Assembly (NCBI GenBank): GCA_900763685.1
Contig: CAAFLF010000007.1
Span: forward strand, 1 to 64,000
Source: an uncultured Oscillospiraceae bacterium
Lineage (GTDB): Bacteria; Bacillota; Clostridia; Oscillospirales; Oscillospiraceae
Length of the DNA: 64,000 bases
Direction of reading: 5' to 3'
A program made the position numbers and the translations under genes. Positions 41,224 through 49,816 of the stretch are shown here, one piece after another. Under the pieces are notes generated by a model. It was not told the origin of the DNA. It was given only the letters and a program-made list of their open reading frames with translations, and made no database searches. Position 1 is the first letter of the stretch, and every line of letters starts with the position of its first letter.

Positions 41224-41730
41224 ATGAAACTGGAATACATCCCCGTGGGCCGGATCGTCAACGCCCACGGCACCCGGGGCGAGGTCCGGCTCCAGCCGGA
41301 CGGCCTGAGCCCGGACTTCCTCACCCGCTTTGAGACCTTCTACCTGGACGGCCAGCCCCTCCGCCCCACCGCGAACCACGTCCACAAGAGCTTCGTCCTG
41401 CTGAAGCTCCCCGGGGTGGACGACATGAATACCGCCCTCAGCTACAAGGGAAAGACCCTCTCCATCCGCCGCGCCGACGCCCCGCTGAGGGAGGGCGAGT
41501 ACTTCGACCAGGACCTCCTGGGCCTCCAGGTCTATGATTGCGAGACCGGCGAGCTCCTGGGGGAGCTCCAGGCCGTGGATCCCTACCCCGCCAGCAAGGT
41601 CTACACCGTCCGAGGCAAAAAGGAATACCTGATCCCCGCCATTCCGGAGGTCTTCATCCGCTCCGTGGACCTGGACCAGAACCGGATGGAGGTACACATT
41701 TTGGAAGGGATGGCCACCGATGAGATTTGA
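41224..41730 (+). CDS. rimM: ribosome maturation factor RimM
   Basis: 168 residues. N-terminal barrel with VGRIVNAHGTRGEVRL and C-terminal PRC-barrel with YFDQDLLGLQVYD and EYLIPAIPEVFIRSVDL. Helps S19 and 16S head assembly in the 30S subunit. AAGGAG before ATG. Its last 11 nt overlap trmD. Confidence 0.96.
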   Translation: MKLEYIPVGRIVNAHGTRGEVRLQPDGLSPDFLTRFETFYLDGQPLRPTANHVHKSFVLLKLPGVDDMNTALSYKGKTLSIRRADAPLREGEYFDQDLLGLQVYDCETGELLGELQAVDPYPASKVYTVRGKKEYLIPAIPEVFIRSVDLDQNRMEVHILEGMATDEI

Positions 41731-42508
41731 TATCATGACCCTCTTCCCGGAGTCTGTGGACGCCATGCTGAACGTCAGCATCCTGGGCCGGGCCCAGGAG
41801 CGGGGCTTCCTCACCATCCAGACCCACCAGATCCGGGACTATACCACCAATAAGCAGATGCAGGTGGACGATTACCCCTACGGCGGCGGCCGGGGCGCCG
41901 TCATGCAGGCGGACCCCCTCTACCGCTGCTGGGACCATATCCGGGAGGTCACCGGCGATCCCCACCCCCACACCATTTTCATGTCTCCCTGCGGCCGGAC
42001 CTTCGACCAGTCCGTTGCCCGGGAACTGAAGGAGAAGTGGGACCACATCGTCCTGGTCTGCGGCCACTATGAGGGCATCGACCAGCGCTTCATCGACGAG
42101 TGCGTGGACGAGGAAATTTCTATGGGCGACTTCGTCCTCACCGGCGGCGAGATCCCGGCCATGGCCGTCTGCGACGCCGTCAGCCGCATGGTCCCCGGCG
42201 TCCTGCCGGACGAGGAGTGCTTCATGGAGGAGTCCCATTGGGACGGCCTTCTGGAGCACCCCCAGTACTCCCGGCCCGAGGAGTGGCACGGCCGCAAGGT
42301 CCCCGACGTCCTCCTCTCCGGCCACCACGCCAACGTGGCCGCCTGGCGCAAGAAGGAGAGCTACAAACGCACCATGCTCCGCCGCCCCGACCTCTTCGCG
42401 AAGTTCGACGAGACCAAGCTCACCACCAAGCAGGAACGGAAGATCCTCCAGCAAGCCAAACAGGAATTCGCCGCCGAGCAGGCGGAAAAAGCCAGCCAGG
42501 ACCCCTGA
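41720..42508 (+). CDS. trmD: tRNA (guanine-37-N1) methyltransferase
   Basis: 262 residues, SPOUT methylase. MRFDIMTLFPE start, YGGGRGAVMQ, LVCGHYEGIDQRF and the trefoil-knot SMGDFVLTGGE are visible. Methylates G37 next to the anticodon, preventing frameshifts. Overlaps rimM by 11 nt. rplS, the usual next gene, is absent; the WG-repeat gene follows. Confidence 0.97.
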   Translation: MRFDIMTLFPESVDAMLNVSILGRAQERGFLTIQTHQIRDYTTNKQMQVDDYPYGGGRGAVMQADPLYRCWDHIREVTGDPHPHTIFMSPCGRTFDQSVARELKEKWDHIVLVCGHYEGIDQRFIDECVDEEISMGDFVLTGGEIPAMAVCDAVSRMVPGVLPDEECFMEESHWDGLLEHPQYSRPEEWHGRKVPDVLLSGHHANVAAWRKKESYKRTMLRRPDLFAKFDETKLTTKQERKILQQAKQEFAAEQAEKASQDP

Positions 42509-42601
42509 CTCCCGCTCAATAAATCCCCCAAAGCAGCCACTATCCTGTTCAAAATCCCGTGTCCACCCCCCACTTTCCCGAAAAAAGATCGGAGGTGCCC
42601 C

Positions 42602-44041
42602 ATGCGTCGAGTCCTTTCCGTTCTCCTGGTCCTGCTGGCCGCCGCCGCGGTGGCCGTGCGCTGGCTGGGCGACCGTACCGTTCAGCCACCGGAGAATCTG
42701 GCTCCGCCAGTCTGGGCGCTGGAACCACAATATACGGTGGCCTCCGATTTTTCCCGTGGCGCGGCAGCGGTGAAGTATCCTGACGGAACCTGCGCGCTGA
42801 TCGCTCCGGATGGGGAAGACCTCTGGGGCAAGCGCTTCACCGTCCTCCAGTTCCCGCGGGCGGGGCAAAAACTCTTTGTGGATCTCTTCCCCGTTGCGCG
42901 GGAAGGACAGGGCGAGTACTACCGCGTCGATCTGGATGGTTCGCCGATCCCGGAAACCTCTCCCGCTGTTACTTGGATTGACCCCTTTGCGTTCACAGGG
43001 ATGGATCTTGCCTGTGCCACTGCGGAAAATGGACGTATGGGGGTACTGGATATTAAAGCCCAGTGGTTCCTGCCGCCGGAGTATGACACCACTTATTGCA
43101 CCAGCGGAAATCAAATCCGAGTCTACATCGATGAGAATACCTTGGGATTTCTTCGGGAAGATGGAACTGTGGTACCTGTTCCGGGTGCCGTGAAAATCCA
43201 TGATTTTCAGGAGGATGGTTATGCGCTAGTGGAAATCATGGACCGAAAGGATGCTCTTCGCCCCTTTTACAATTTTATCGACCAAGACGGAAATTACCTC
43301 TTGAAAAAAACGGTGGCGGACCAGGAACCGATCCTTTCTGAGGGCATCATTGCCTATGCGGAGGGAGGCCTTTGGGGATTTCAAGACCTCTCTGGAAATG
43401 TCCTGATCCCGCCAACTTACGCACGGGCGGGCGGCTTTCACGAGGGCCTTGCCGCCGTCACCAATGAGAAGGGGGAGATCGGCTATGTGACTATCAATGG
43501 CACTTTGCGGATCCCCTTCCAGAAGCTGCAGTTGAGCGGTCTATTTTACGACGGTTTTGCTTTCTTTACGGATTCCCTCAGCCTGACCGGGTTGATGGAT
43601 CGTGAAGGTCACTGGGCGGTTCCGGCACGGTATGAACACGCTTATCATGACAAAGAAAGCGGTCTTTGGCTCTTCAGCTACGACATTAGCGACAGCTTGG
43701 AAGACGTGTTCTTCCCGGAGGACGAAGTACTGGTGCGGAACCTTAAATTGGTGAAAGACGAACACCCAGACTATGTCGTCGCCTACAAAGGGCGTTACGC
43801 CGTGCTTGTCCGGGTAGAAGACGGAAAGGCAAAGCTATCCCGCTTCGATTATCTGGAGAGCTTTTCCCAGGGTCTGGCGGTGGCCAGCGTGAATGACCTT
43901 TACGGTTATGTCGATATCGACGGACAGTGGGTCATCGCTCCGCGGTTTGAGTCCGCGCAGCCCTTTTCGGAAGGCCTTGCCGCTGTCTGCCAGGGCGGGC
44001 TTTGGGGTTATATCGCCCTGCCGGAGGGGATCGGGCAATGA
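42602..44041 (+). CDS. WG-repeat protein with N-terminal membrane anchor
   Basis: 479 residues. Hydrophobic N-terminus (residues 4-20) then repeated WG/beta-propeller-like units such as GLWGFQDLSGNVLIPPTY, GEIGYVTINGTLRIPF, GLMDREGHWAVPARYE, LYGYVDIDGQWVIAPRFE and GLWGYIALPEG. WG repeats are predicted extracytoplasmic binding modules of unknown ligand. The gene is visibly lower in G+C than its surroundings (25 of 60 at 43261-43320 against 43 of 60 at 42301-42360), consistent with transfer or relaxed codon use. ATG with GGAGG site. Confidence 0.85.
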   Translation: MRRVLSVLLVLLAAAAVAVRWLGDRTVQPPENLAPPVWALEPQYTVASDFSRGAAAVKYPDGTCALIAPDGEDLWGKRFTVLQFPRAGQKLFVDLFPVAREGQGEYYRVDLDGSPIPETSPAVTWIDPFAFTGMDLACATAENGRMGVLDIKAQWFLPPEYDTTYCTSGNQIRVYIDENTLGFLREDGTVVPVPGAVKIHDFQEDGYALVEIMDRKDALRPFYNFIDQDGNYLLKKTVADQEPILSEGIIAYAEGGLWGFQDLSGNVLIPPTYARAGGFHEGLAAVTNEKGEIGYVTINGTLRIPFQKLQLSGLFYDGFAFFTDSLSLTGLMDREGHWAVPARYEHAYHDKESGLWLFSYDISDSLEDVFFPEDEVLVRNLKLVKDEHPDYVVAYKGRYAVLVRVEDGKAKLSRFDYLESFSQGLAVASVNDLYGYVDIDGQWVIAPRFESAQPFSEGLAAVCQGGLWGYIALPEGIGQ

Positions 44042-44050
44042 GAATCGAAA

Positions 44051-44094
44051 AACCCGGGCGGCGCTCCTGAAAAGAGCGCCGCCCGGGTTCCATT
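44051..44094 (+). terminator. terminator after the WG-repeat gene
   Basis: 16-bp perfect stem AACCCGGGCGGCGCTC/GAGCGCCGCCCGGGTT with a 7-nt loop, then CCATTTT. Confidence 0.8.
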
Positions 44095-44196
44095 TTATGG
44101 GTTTCTGGAGGGTGCGGCCGCCGGAATGGGGATCTCCGGCGATTTGGCGGGACGCCCCCTTTCTTCCCGGGTTTTTGGGGGAAAATACCCCCGCTT

Positions 44197-44667
44197 TTAG
44201 TTGTTTCGGGAGCACTTTTCGGCGTCAATTGCCAAAACCAGCATCAAGACGTAGAGCGCGTCGGCGGGATCGGCGACGTCCAGAACGTAGGTGTCCGTCC
44301 AGTGGAAGAGCTCCTTGGAGATGCTGGCCACCCGGCGCTGGCCGCTGTAGACGGCGTAGTCCCACTCCAGGAAGCTGCCCTCCACCGTCCAGCCCCGGCA
44401 GTCAATGGTATACTGGGGATGGAAGAGGGCAAACTCCTTGGAGACGCAGCCGATGTAGCCGTCGGCGTCGTAGAGCTCGAATTTCGGCAGAAAAGTGAAG
44501 ATCTTCTCCTGAACCGTGCCGATATGGTTTCCGTTCGCGTCCAAAATGTGCAGGCAATGGCCCCAGGAGAGCTGGCCCTTCACAGTGTAGACGGTGTTTC
44601 CGTCCTCGTCATAGATATCGTAGCTGTCGAACCAGGAGAAGAAGCGCTGCTTGAAGAGAAGCCGCAT
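44197..44667 (-). CDS. LURP-one-related (Tubby-like, YxjI) protein
   Basis: 156 residues with the LOR/YxjI beta-barrel pattern: MRLLFKQRFFSWFDSYDIYDEDGN, TVYTVKGQLSWGHCLHILDANG, FLPKFELYDADGYIG, then a buried C-terminal helix (YVLMLVLAIDAE). Related to scramblase/Tubby folds that bind phospholipid or act in stress signalling; bacterial function unknown. Lies divergent from copA. A CsoR-like palindrome (ATACCCCCCGGGGGT near 44762-44776) is in its leader. Confidence 0.83.
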   Translation of the reverse strand: MRLLFKQRFFSWFDSYDIYDEDGNTVYTVKGQLSWGHCLHILDANGNHIGTVQEKIFTFLPKFELYDADGYIGCVSKEFALFHPQYTIDCRGWTVEGSFLEWDYAVYSGQRRVASISKELFHWTDTYVLDVADPADALYVLMLVLAIDAEKCSRNN

Positions 44668-44918
44668 GGATGACCCCTTCCTTTCCGATGGGAAATTCCC
44701 ATTTTGTAGTTGTTATGTAAACATCCGGTGGTACCCGGCGGGGATGGGGGCGTCGCCCCGGATACCCCCCGGGGGTCCCCTTTTACCCCTCTATTGTAAC
44801 AGAATGGACACAGGTTTTCGATTACAATTCCGTTACGATTTTCGCCGGGATGGGGGCGCGGCTCCGGGCACTTCCCGGCGTTTCCCAAAAATCGGTCCAA
44901 ATGGAGCGATTTTCCCTC

Positions 44919-44981
44919 TTGACAAAATACCCCCCAGGGGTATATATTCGTTCTCGAAGAGAAAATACCCCCCAGGGGTAT
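44919..44981 (+). promoter_or_regulatory. copA promoter with two CsoR-type operators
   Basis: TTGACA at 44919-44924 and TATATT/TATATA at 44941-44948 form the promoter. The 17-bp palindrome-like ATACCCCCCAGGGGTAT occurs twice, identically, at 44927-44943 (between -35 and -10) and 44965-44981 (after the start site), 38 bp apart. The TACCCC-GGGGTA form is the known CsoR operator type, and csoR is encoded in this operon. Confidence 0.88.
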
Positions 44982-45029
44982 CTGGCGGACCCGGAAACAC
45001 GGCGGGGCCGCCGGGGAAAGGACCTGACC

Positions 45030-47270
45030 ATGCGCGAGGAAAAATACGACATCTCGGGGATGCACTGCGCCGCGTGCAGCGCCTCGGTGGAGCGGGTGAC
45101 CCGCCGTCTGCCGGGGGTGGAGCGCAGCGACGTGAACCTCACCACCGGCATCCTGACCATCGCCTATGACGAGGAGCAGACCAAGCCGGAGGACATCATC
45201 ACGAAAGTCACGAAGGCGGGCTTCGGCGCCGCCCTCCACCAGGACCAGCCTACGGCGAAGACCGAGGAGACCAAGAAGGCGGAGGAGGACGCCGCCTACC
45301 GTGCCCAGAAGCACAGCCTCATCGGGGCGGCGGTCTTCTCCGCGCTGCTGCTCTACGTCTCCATGGGCCAGATGCTGCCGACGCCGCTGCCGCTGCCGGA
45401 GCTCTTCTCCATGATGAGCCACCCGGTGAACTACGCCATCCTGCAGCTGATCCTGACCATCCCGGTGCTGGTCTTTGGCCGGAGCTATCTTTTGGGCGGC
45501 TTCTCGGCCCTGATCCACCGGGCGCCCAACATGGATTCCCTGGTGGCCATCGGCAGCAGCTGCTCCTTCGCCTACAGCCTGGTGATGACCTTCCTGCTCA
45601 GCGACAACCCCCACCACGTGCACCATCTCTACTATGAGTCCGCCGCCGTGGTGCTGACCCTCATCATGCTGGGCAAGTTCCTGGAGGCCCGGAGCGTGCA
45701 GAAGACCAAGGGCGCCATCACGAAGCTGATGGAGCTGAAGCCGGACACCGCCATCCTGGCGGAGAGCGGCAAAGAGATCCCCACAAGCCAGCTGCAGCGG
45801 GGCGACCTGATTTTGGTGAAGCCCGGCAGCAAGATCGCCGCGGACGGCGTGGTGGAGAAGGGCGAGAGCAGCGTCAACGAGGCCATGCTCACCGGCGAGA
45901 GCCTCCCGGTGGAGAAGGGCGCGGGTGACCGGGTCATCGGCGGCAGCGTCAACCAGGACGGCGTGCTCTACGTCCGGGTGACGGAGGTGGGCGAGGACTC
46001 CACCCTCTCCCGCATCATCCGCTTCGTGGAGGACGCCCAGGGGAAGAAGGCCCCCATCGCCAAGGTCGCCGACAAGGTGGCGGGCGTCTTCGTGCCGGTG
46101 GTGATGAGCATCGCGGCTCTCGCCGCCATCCTCTGGCTGCTGCTGGGGCAGGACTTCCCCTTCGCCCTGCGGGTCTTCACCTCGGTCCTGGTCATCGCCT
46201 GCCCCTGCGCCCTGGGTCTGGCCACGCCCACGGCCATCATGGTGGGCACGGGGCTGGGCGCCTCCCACGGCATCCTTATCCGCAGCGGCGAGGCCCTGGA
46301 GATCACCCACGCCACGGACACCGTGGTGCTGGACAAGACCGGCACCGTGACGGAGGGCTCCCCCGCCGTGGCGGCGGTGCGGCCTGCGGGCGTCTCGGAA
46401 GCGGAGCTTTTGACCCTGGCGGCGGGGGTGGAGGCCGTCTCCCAGCATCCGCTGGCCAAGGCCATCACGGCGGAGGCCGGGAAGCGGGGACTGGAAACGC
46501 CCCCGGCGCCGGAGAGCTTTGAAAACCTCTCCGGCCGGGGCCTGCGGGCCACGGTGGCGGGCAAGGTCATCCTGGCCGGCAATGAGCGGCTGATGGCGGA
46601 GAACGGCATCGATCTCGCCGCCGTAAAAGCCGAGGCGGAAGCCCTGGCGGGCCAGGGCCAGACGCCCATGTTCTTCGCCCGGGACGGGAAGCTGCTGGGC
46701 CTTGTCAGCGTGGCGGACCCGGTGAAGCCCGACAGCGCCCAGGCCATCGCGGACCTGAAGGCCCAGGGCATCCGGACGGTGCTGCTCACCGGCGACCACA
46801 GGGCGGCGGCGGAGCGCATCGGGCAGGAGGTGGGCGTGGACCAGGTCATCGCCGAGGTGCTGCCGGAGGAGAAGGCCGGAGTGGTCCAGAAGCTCCAGGC
46901 CCAGGGCCGGAAGGTCATGATGGTGGGCGACGGCATCAACGACGCCCCGGCCCTGGTCCAGGCGGACGTGGGCTGCGCCATCGGCAGCGGCAGCGACATC
47001 GCCATCGAGTCCGCCGACCTGATCCTGACCCGCAGCGAGCTCTCCGACGTGCCGAGGGCCATCCGGCTCTCCCGGCTCACCATCCGGAACATCCGGCAGA
47101 ACCTCTTCTGGGCCTTCTGCTACAACAGTATCTGCATCCCGGTGGCGGCGGGGGCCCTGTACCCGGCCTTCCACATCCTGCTGACGCCCATGATCGCGGG
47201 AGCGGCCATGTCGCTGAGCTCCCTGTGCGTGGTGAGCAACGCGCTGCGGCTGCGGACCAAGAAACTCTAA
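45030..47270 (+). CDS. copA: copper-exporting P1B-type ATPase CopA
   Basis: 746 residues. One N-terminal heavy-metal domain with GMHCAAC (Cys13, Cys16), eight membrane helices with CPC in [13 protein letters not shown], phosphorylation site [16 protein letters not shown] and [12 protein letters not shown]. Exports Cu(I) from the cytoplasm. ATG at 45030; the open frame further upstream includes the promoter and operators. First gene of copA-csoR-copZ, 13 nt before csoR. Confidence 0.96.
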   Translation: MREEKYDISGMHCAACSASVERVTRRLPGVERSDVNLTTGILTIAYDEEQTKPEDIITKVTKAGFGAALHQDQPTAKTEETKKAEEDAAYRAQKHSLIGAAVFSALLLYVSMGQMLPTPLPLPELFSMMSHPVNYAILQLILTIPVLVFGRSYLLGGFSALIHRAPNMDSLVAIGSSCSFAYSLVMTFLLSDNPHHVHHLYYESAAVVLTLIMLGKFLEARSVQKTKGAITKLMELKPDTAILAESGKEIPTSQLQRGDLILVKPGSKIAADGVVEKGESSVNEAMLTGESLPVEKGAGDRVIGGSVNQDGVLYVRVTEVGEDSTLSRIIRFVEDAQGKKAPIAKVADKVAGVFVPVVMSIAALAAILWLLLGQDFPFALRVFTSVLVIACPCALGLATPTAIMVGTGLGASHGILIRSGEALEITHATDTVVLDKTGTVTEGSPAVAAVRPAGVSEAELLTLAAGVEAVSQHPLAKAITAEAGKRGLETPPAPESFENLSGRGLRATVAGKVILAGNERLMAENGIDLAAVKAEAEALAGQGQTPMFFARDGKLLGLVSVADPVKPDSAQAIADLKAQGIRTVLLTGDHRAAAERIGQEVGVDQVIAEVLPEEKAGVVQKLQAQGRKVMMVGDGINDAPALVQADVGCAIGSGSDIAIESADLILTRSELSDVPRAIRLSRLTIRNIRQNLFWAFCYNSICIPVAAGALYPAFHILLTPMIAGAAMSLSSLCVVSNALRLRTKKL

Positions 47271-47283
47271 GGAGGGAGACGCC

Positions 47284-47793
47284 ATGGCGAAACGGAACGA
47301 GGAAGCGCCCCGGGAGAAGGCCTGGATGGAGGACTTCCGGGAGGATGACCCCTTCGTCCAGCAGATCCTGGAGACGGTGCCGCCCCAGGCGGCGGAGCTG
47401 ATCCGTCAGAGCCGGGCGGAGATGAAGGCCCAGGTGGACGCCAAGGAGGCCCAGGAGCGGCGGGACTGCCCGGATTGCCGGGGGCCCGAGGCGGACGGCA
47501 CCTGCTGCCGCTGCGCCCGGCACAAGCATCGCCCCGAGGCGGAGGTCGCGTCCCTGCGGCGGCGGCTGAACCGCATCGCCGGGCAGGTGCGGGGCATCCA
47601 GGGCATGGTGGAGAAGGACGCCTACTGCACGGACATCCTGACCCAGATCTCCGCCGTGCAGTCCGCCCTCAGCGCCGTGAGCCGGGAGCTGCTGGCAAGC
47701 CACATCCGCACCTGCGTGGTGGAGGACATCCGCAAGGGGGACACGGAGGTGGTGGACGACCTGGTGGCGACCATCCAGAAAATGATGAAATGA
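47284..47793 (+). CDS. csoR: copper-sensing repressor CsoR with Cys-rich N-terminal extension
   Basis: 169 residues, almost twice the usual CsoR length. The CsoR core (residues 88-169) has LRRRLNRIAGQVRGIQGMVEKDAYC with the Cu(I) ligands Cys115, His140 and Cys144. The first 85 residues are a helical, charged extension ending in a Cys/His cluster: CPDC (62, 65), CCRC (74, 75, 77), His80 and His82, which could bind a second metal. Represses the operon by binding the two palindromes upstream; copper releases it. Confidence 0.93.
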   Translation: MAKRNEEAPREKAWMEDFREDDPFVQQILETVPPQAAELIRQSRAEMKAQVDAKEAQERRDCPDCRGPEADGTCCRCARHKHRPEAEVASLRRRLNRIAGQVRGIQGMVEKDAYCTDILTQISAVQSALSAVSRELLASHIRTCVVEDIRKGDTEVVDDLVATIQKMMK

Positions 47794-47848
47794 CCCCCTC
47801 CGGCTTGGCCGGAGAGGGTGAGAGAAACAACGGAGGAGGACAAGTTTT

Positions 47849-48043
47849 ATGAAGACGATCTCGGTTCCCGACATGATGTGCGAGCACTGCGTGGCCCGCA
47901 TCACCGAGGCCCTGCAGGCCAAGGACCTGAAGTTCACGGTGGATCTCGCCGGAAAGACCGTGAGCATCGACGGCTGCGAGCACTGCGCCGCCACAGCCAT
48001 CCGCGAGCTGGAGGACCTGGGCTTCACCCCCAGTCTCCAGTAA
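47849..48043 (+). CDS. copZ: CopZ-like copper chaperone
   Basis: 64-residue heavy-metal-associated domain with a Cu-binding loop MMCEHC (Cys11, Cys14). Delivers Cu(I) to CopA or CsoR. It also has a second CEHC at 43-46, unusual for a single HMA domain. AGGAGGA-type site before the ATG; terminator directly after the stop. Confidence 0.9.
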   Translation: MKTISVPDMMCEHCVARITEALQAKDLKFTVDLAGKTVSIDGCEHCAATAIRELEDLGFTPSLQ

Positions 48044-48046
48044 AAA

Positions 48047-48085
48047 AGCCGAGGGAGCTGGCAGAGCCAGCTCCCTCGCTTTTTA
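48047..48085 (+). terminator. terminator of the copper operon
   Basis: AGCCGAGGGAGCTGGC/GCCAGCTCCCTCGCT stem with AGA loop and TTTTT; A-run upstream makes it bidirectional. Confidence 0.92.
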
Positions 48086-48100
48086 CGGAAATGGGAGAAT

Positions 48101-48299
48101 TCCCAAGGAGGGGACCCCCTCCTTGGGTTTCCGCCGCGAGGCGGAAAGAACCAAAATCATGGTTCCCGGCGACATGTGCGGCGGGAACCATTCTTTGCGC
48201 GAAGCGACGTGTCGCGGACCCGGCGAAGCCGGGGCAAGGCACCAAAGCGGAGTGTAAGGCCCCCGGCGGCATTGCCGCCGGGGGCCTGCCATCGTGCCG
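48101..48299 (-). repeat. modular hairpin repeat, copy A
   Basis: Read on the minus strand it contains, in order, CGGCACGATGGC, a 12-bp hairpin, CTTACACTCCGCTTTGG, a CCCGGC/GCCGGG hairpin, ACACGTCGCTTCG, a GGTTCCCGCCG/CGCCGGGAACC hairpin, TTCTTTCCGCC with its own hairpin, and CCCAAGGAGGG/CCCTCCTTGGG. The same words in the same order and nearly the same spacing form copy B at 57603-57813. The DNA up to 48403 holds further hairpins (GTGCCG/CGGCAC; GGGCGATTTCGG/CCGAAATCCC) and no gene. Confidence 0.85.
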
Positions 48300-48403
48300 C
48301 TAACGGCGGCACGGGGCGATTTCGGATGCCCGACCGAAATCCCATTTTGGGCGGACCGCCCGTCTAACGGTTTGAGGGGGGACCAACGGTCCCCCCTCAA
48401 ACG

Positions 48404-49414
48404 TTAATTGAGGATATAGACTTTGCAGTTTCTCCGGCCGAAGCTGACGCACTCGTTGTAGCTGTCCATATAGAGGTCCAGCTTGTTGTCGCCCCGCATG
48501 CCGGTATCCTCCGCCTTGGCCATGCCGTAGACGTAGCTGCCCTTCTCGGTGACGATGAACATCCGGGTGCCCAGGGGGATATAGCGCTTATCCACGGCCA
48601 CGGTGCCCCGGTGGACGGTGGTGCCGGTGGCGGTGCGGGTGCCCACGCCGTCGTGCCCGGCGGTGTAGGCCGTGCACTTCATGGTGCGGGCCTGGCTGAA
48701 CTTCATGGTGGCGCCGCTGGCGAAGGTCAGGACGCCGCTGCCGTCCGCCGCGGTGGAGACGTTCACCAGCTTGTCGCTGGCGTCCACCGAGGTGACGGAG
48801 GTGCCGTAGCGGATGATCTCGGTGACGGCGGTGCTCTCCACCTGCTCCACCCACTGGCGGGAGATCTCATGGCCGTTGGACCAGACCACCTCGTAGATAT
48901 CGGTGGAGATGCCGTTTTTACCGGCCTGGACCACCTCCTCCTGGCCCTGGAGCAGGTCAGGGGTGGCGATCCGCTGGGTCTCGTAGCCCTCCGTGCGGGT
49001 CTTGGCCTCGTAATAGGTGAGGTCGGAGCCCACGGTGAGGGTGATCCGGCTCTCGCCGATGTCCACCAGGACGCCGTCGAGCGGGCCGGGGACGATGTCA
49101 AACCGGGCCAGGAGCTCCGAGACGGTCTCATCCTGGGCGGTGGTACCAAGAATGGTGTTGCCGTACTGGACGCGGACGGGGCGGCCGGCCTTCAGGCTCA
49201 GCTCGTAGCCGTTGGAGCCGCTGCCCACGTAGACCATCTGGGAGGAGAAGTCCGGGGCCTCGGCGGCTTTGTCCAGCAGGACGGCCTCGTCACCGGTGCC
49301 GGTGAGGATATAGAGGGCGTCGGCGTGGACCATGGTGAAGGTCCCGGCGCACAGGGCGCAGGCCAGGGCCAGGGCGGTGAAGGACCGCTTGCGGGAACGC
49401 TCAGAGAGCTTCAT
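48404..49414 (-). CDS. secreted G5/3D-domain cell wall protein (Rpf/YabE-like)
   Basis: 336 residues: signal peptide to about 31, a DUF348-like segment, a G5 domain (EVVQAGKNGISTDIYEVVW), and a C-terminal 3D domain with TAYTAGHDGVGTRTATG, RYIPLGTRMFI, AEDTGMRGDNKLDLYM, including the three conserved Asp positions. 3D domains resemble MltA/lytic transglycosylases and occur in resuscitation-promoting and germination proteins. AGGAGG lies before the ATG. Monocistronic. Confidence 0.92.
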   Translation of the reverse strand: MKLSERSRKRSFTALALACALCAGTFTMVHADALYILTGTGDEAVLLDKAAEAPDFSSQMVYVGSGSNGYELSLKAGRPVRVQYGNTILGTTAQDETVSELLARFDIVPGPLDGVLVDIGESRITLTVGSDLTYYEAKTRTEGYETQRIATPDLLQGQEEVVQAGKNGISTDIYEVVWSNGHEISRQWVEQVESTAVTEIIRYGTSVTSVDASDKLVNVSTAADGSGVLTFASGATMKFSQARTMKCTAYTAGHDGVGTRTATGTTVHRGTVAVDKRYIPLGTRMFIVTEKGSYVYGMAKAEDTGMRGDNKLDLYMDSYNECVSFGRRNCKVYILN

Positions 49415-49536
49415 GGAAGGTACACCTCCTGCGGGGATGGATATCCTGATTCTTCCGGTTTCGCTGGTATCTTATTCCTCCGGGATCAGGAAATTTACAG
49501 TTTGTAACTTTTGTTACTTTTTTAAAAACAGGGCCT

Positions 49537-49565
49537 ATTATACACGCAAACCCCACTCTTGTCAA
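49537..49565 (-). promoter_or_regulatory. promoter of the G5/3D gene and its leader
   Basis: Consensus TTGACA, 17-nt spacer, TATAAT on the minus strand; the leader of about 115 nt contains GTAACTTTTGTTAC-like short inverted repeat (49504-49517). The other half of the 402-nt intergenic region has AAACGGTAACAAA (49653-49665) and a weak plus-strand promoter for rsmA (TATAGT at 49754-49759). Confidence 0.8.
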
Positions 49566-49816
49566 GTTTTTGCCGCCTTTCGGGCGTTATGTCTCCCACC
49601 GGATGGGCAAAACTGCGGTTTTGCTAGTCCAATATTTGGAAATCTAACTGGAAACGGTAACAAAAGAGTGACAATTTTTTTCCGCTCTGTTACCGGTGAT
49701 CGGGGGGATATCTGTACCCCGGTTTGGGGGGTTTTCAAACGGGGGGAAATCTGGTATAGTGGACCTGCGGGTTTGTACTGTCAGTGATTTTAAGGACTTC
49801 CCGGGAGGGGTTTTGG

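Noticed and set aside
44580..47285. 901-codon minus-strand frame opposite copA
   Set aside because: His/Gly/Arg-rich shadow; runs through copA promoter and operators.
48101..48403. Coding region in the hairpin repeat (several 60-100 codon frames)
   Set aside because: All frames consist of palindromic Arg/Pro/Gly-rich sequence without ribosome sites; structure and copy B explain the DNA better.
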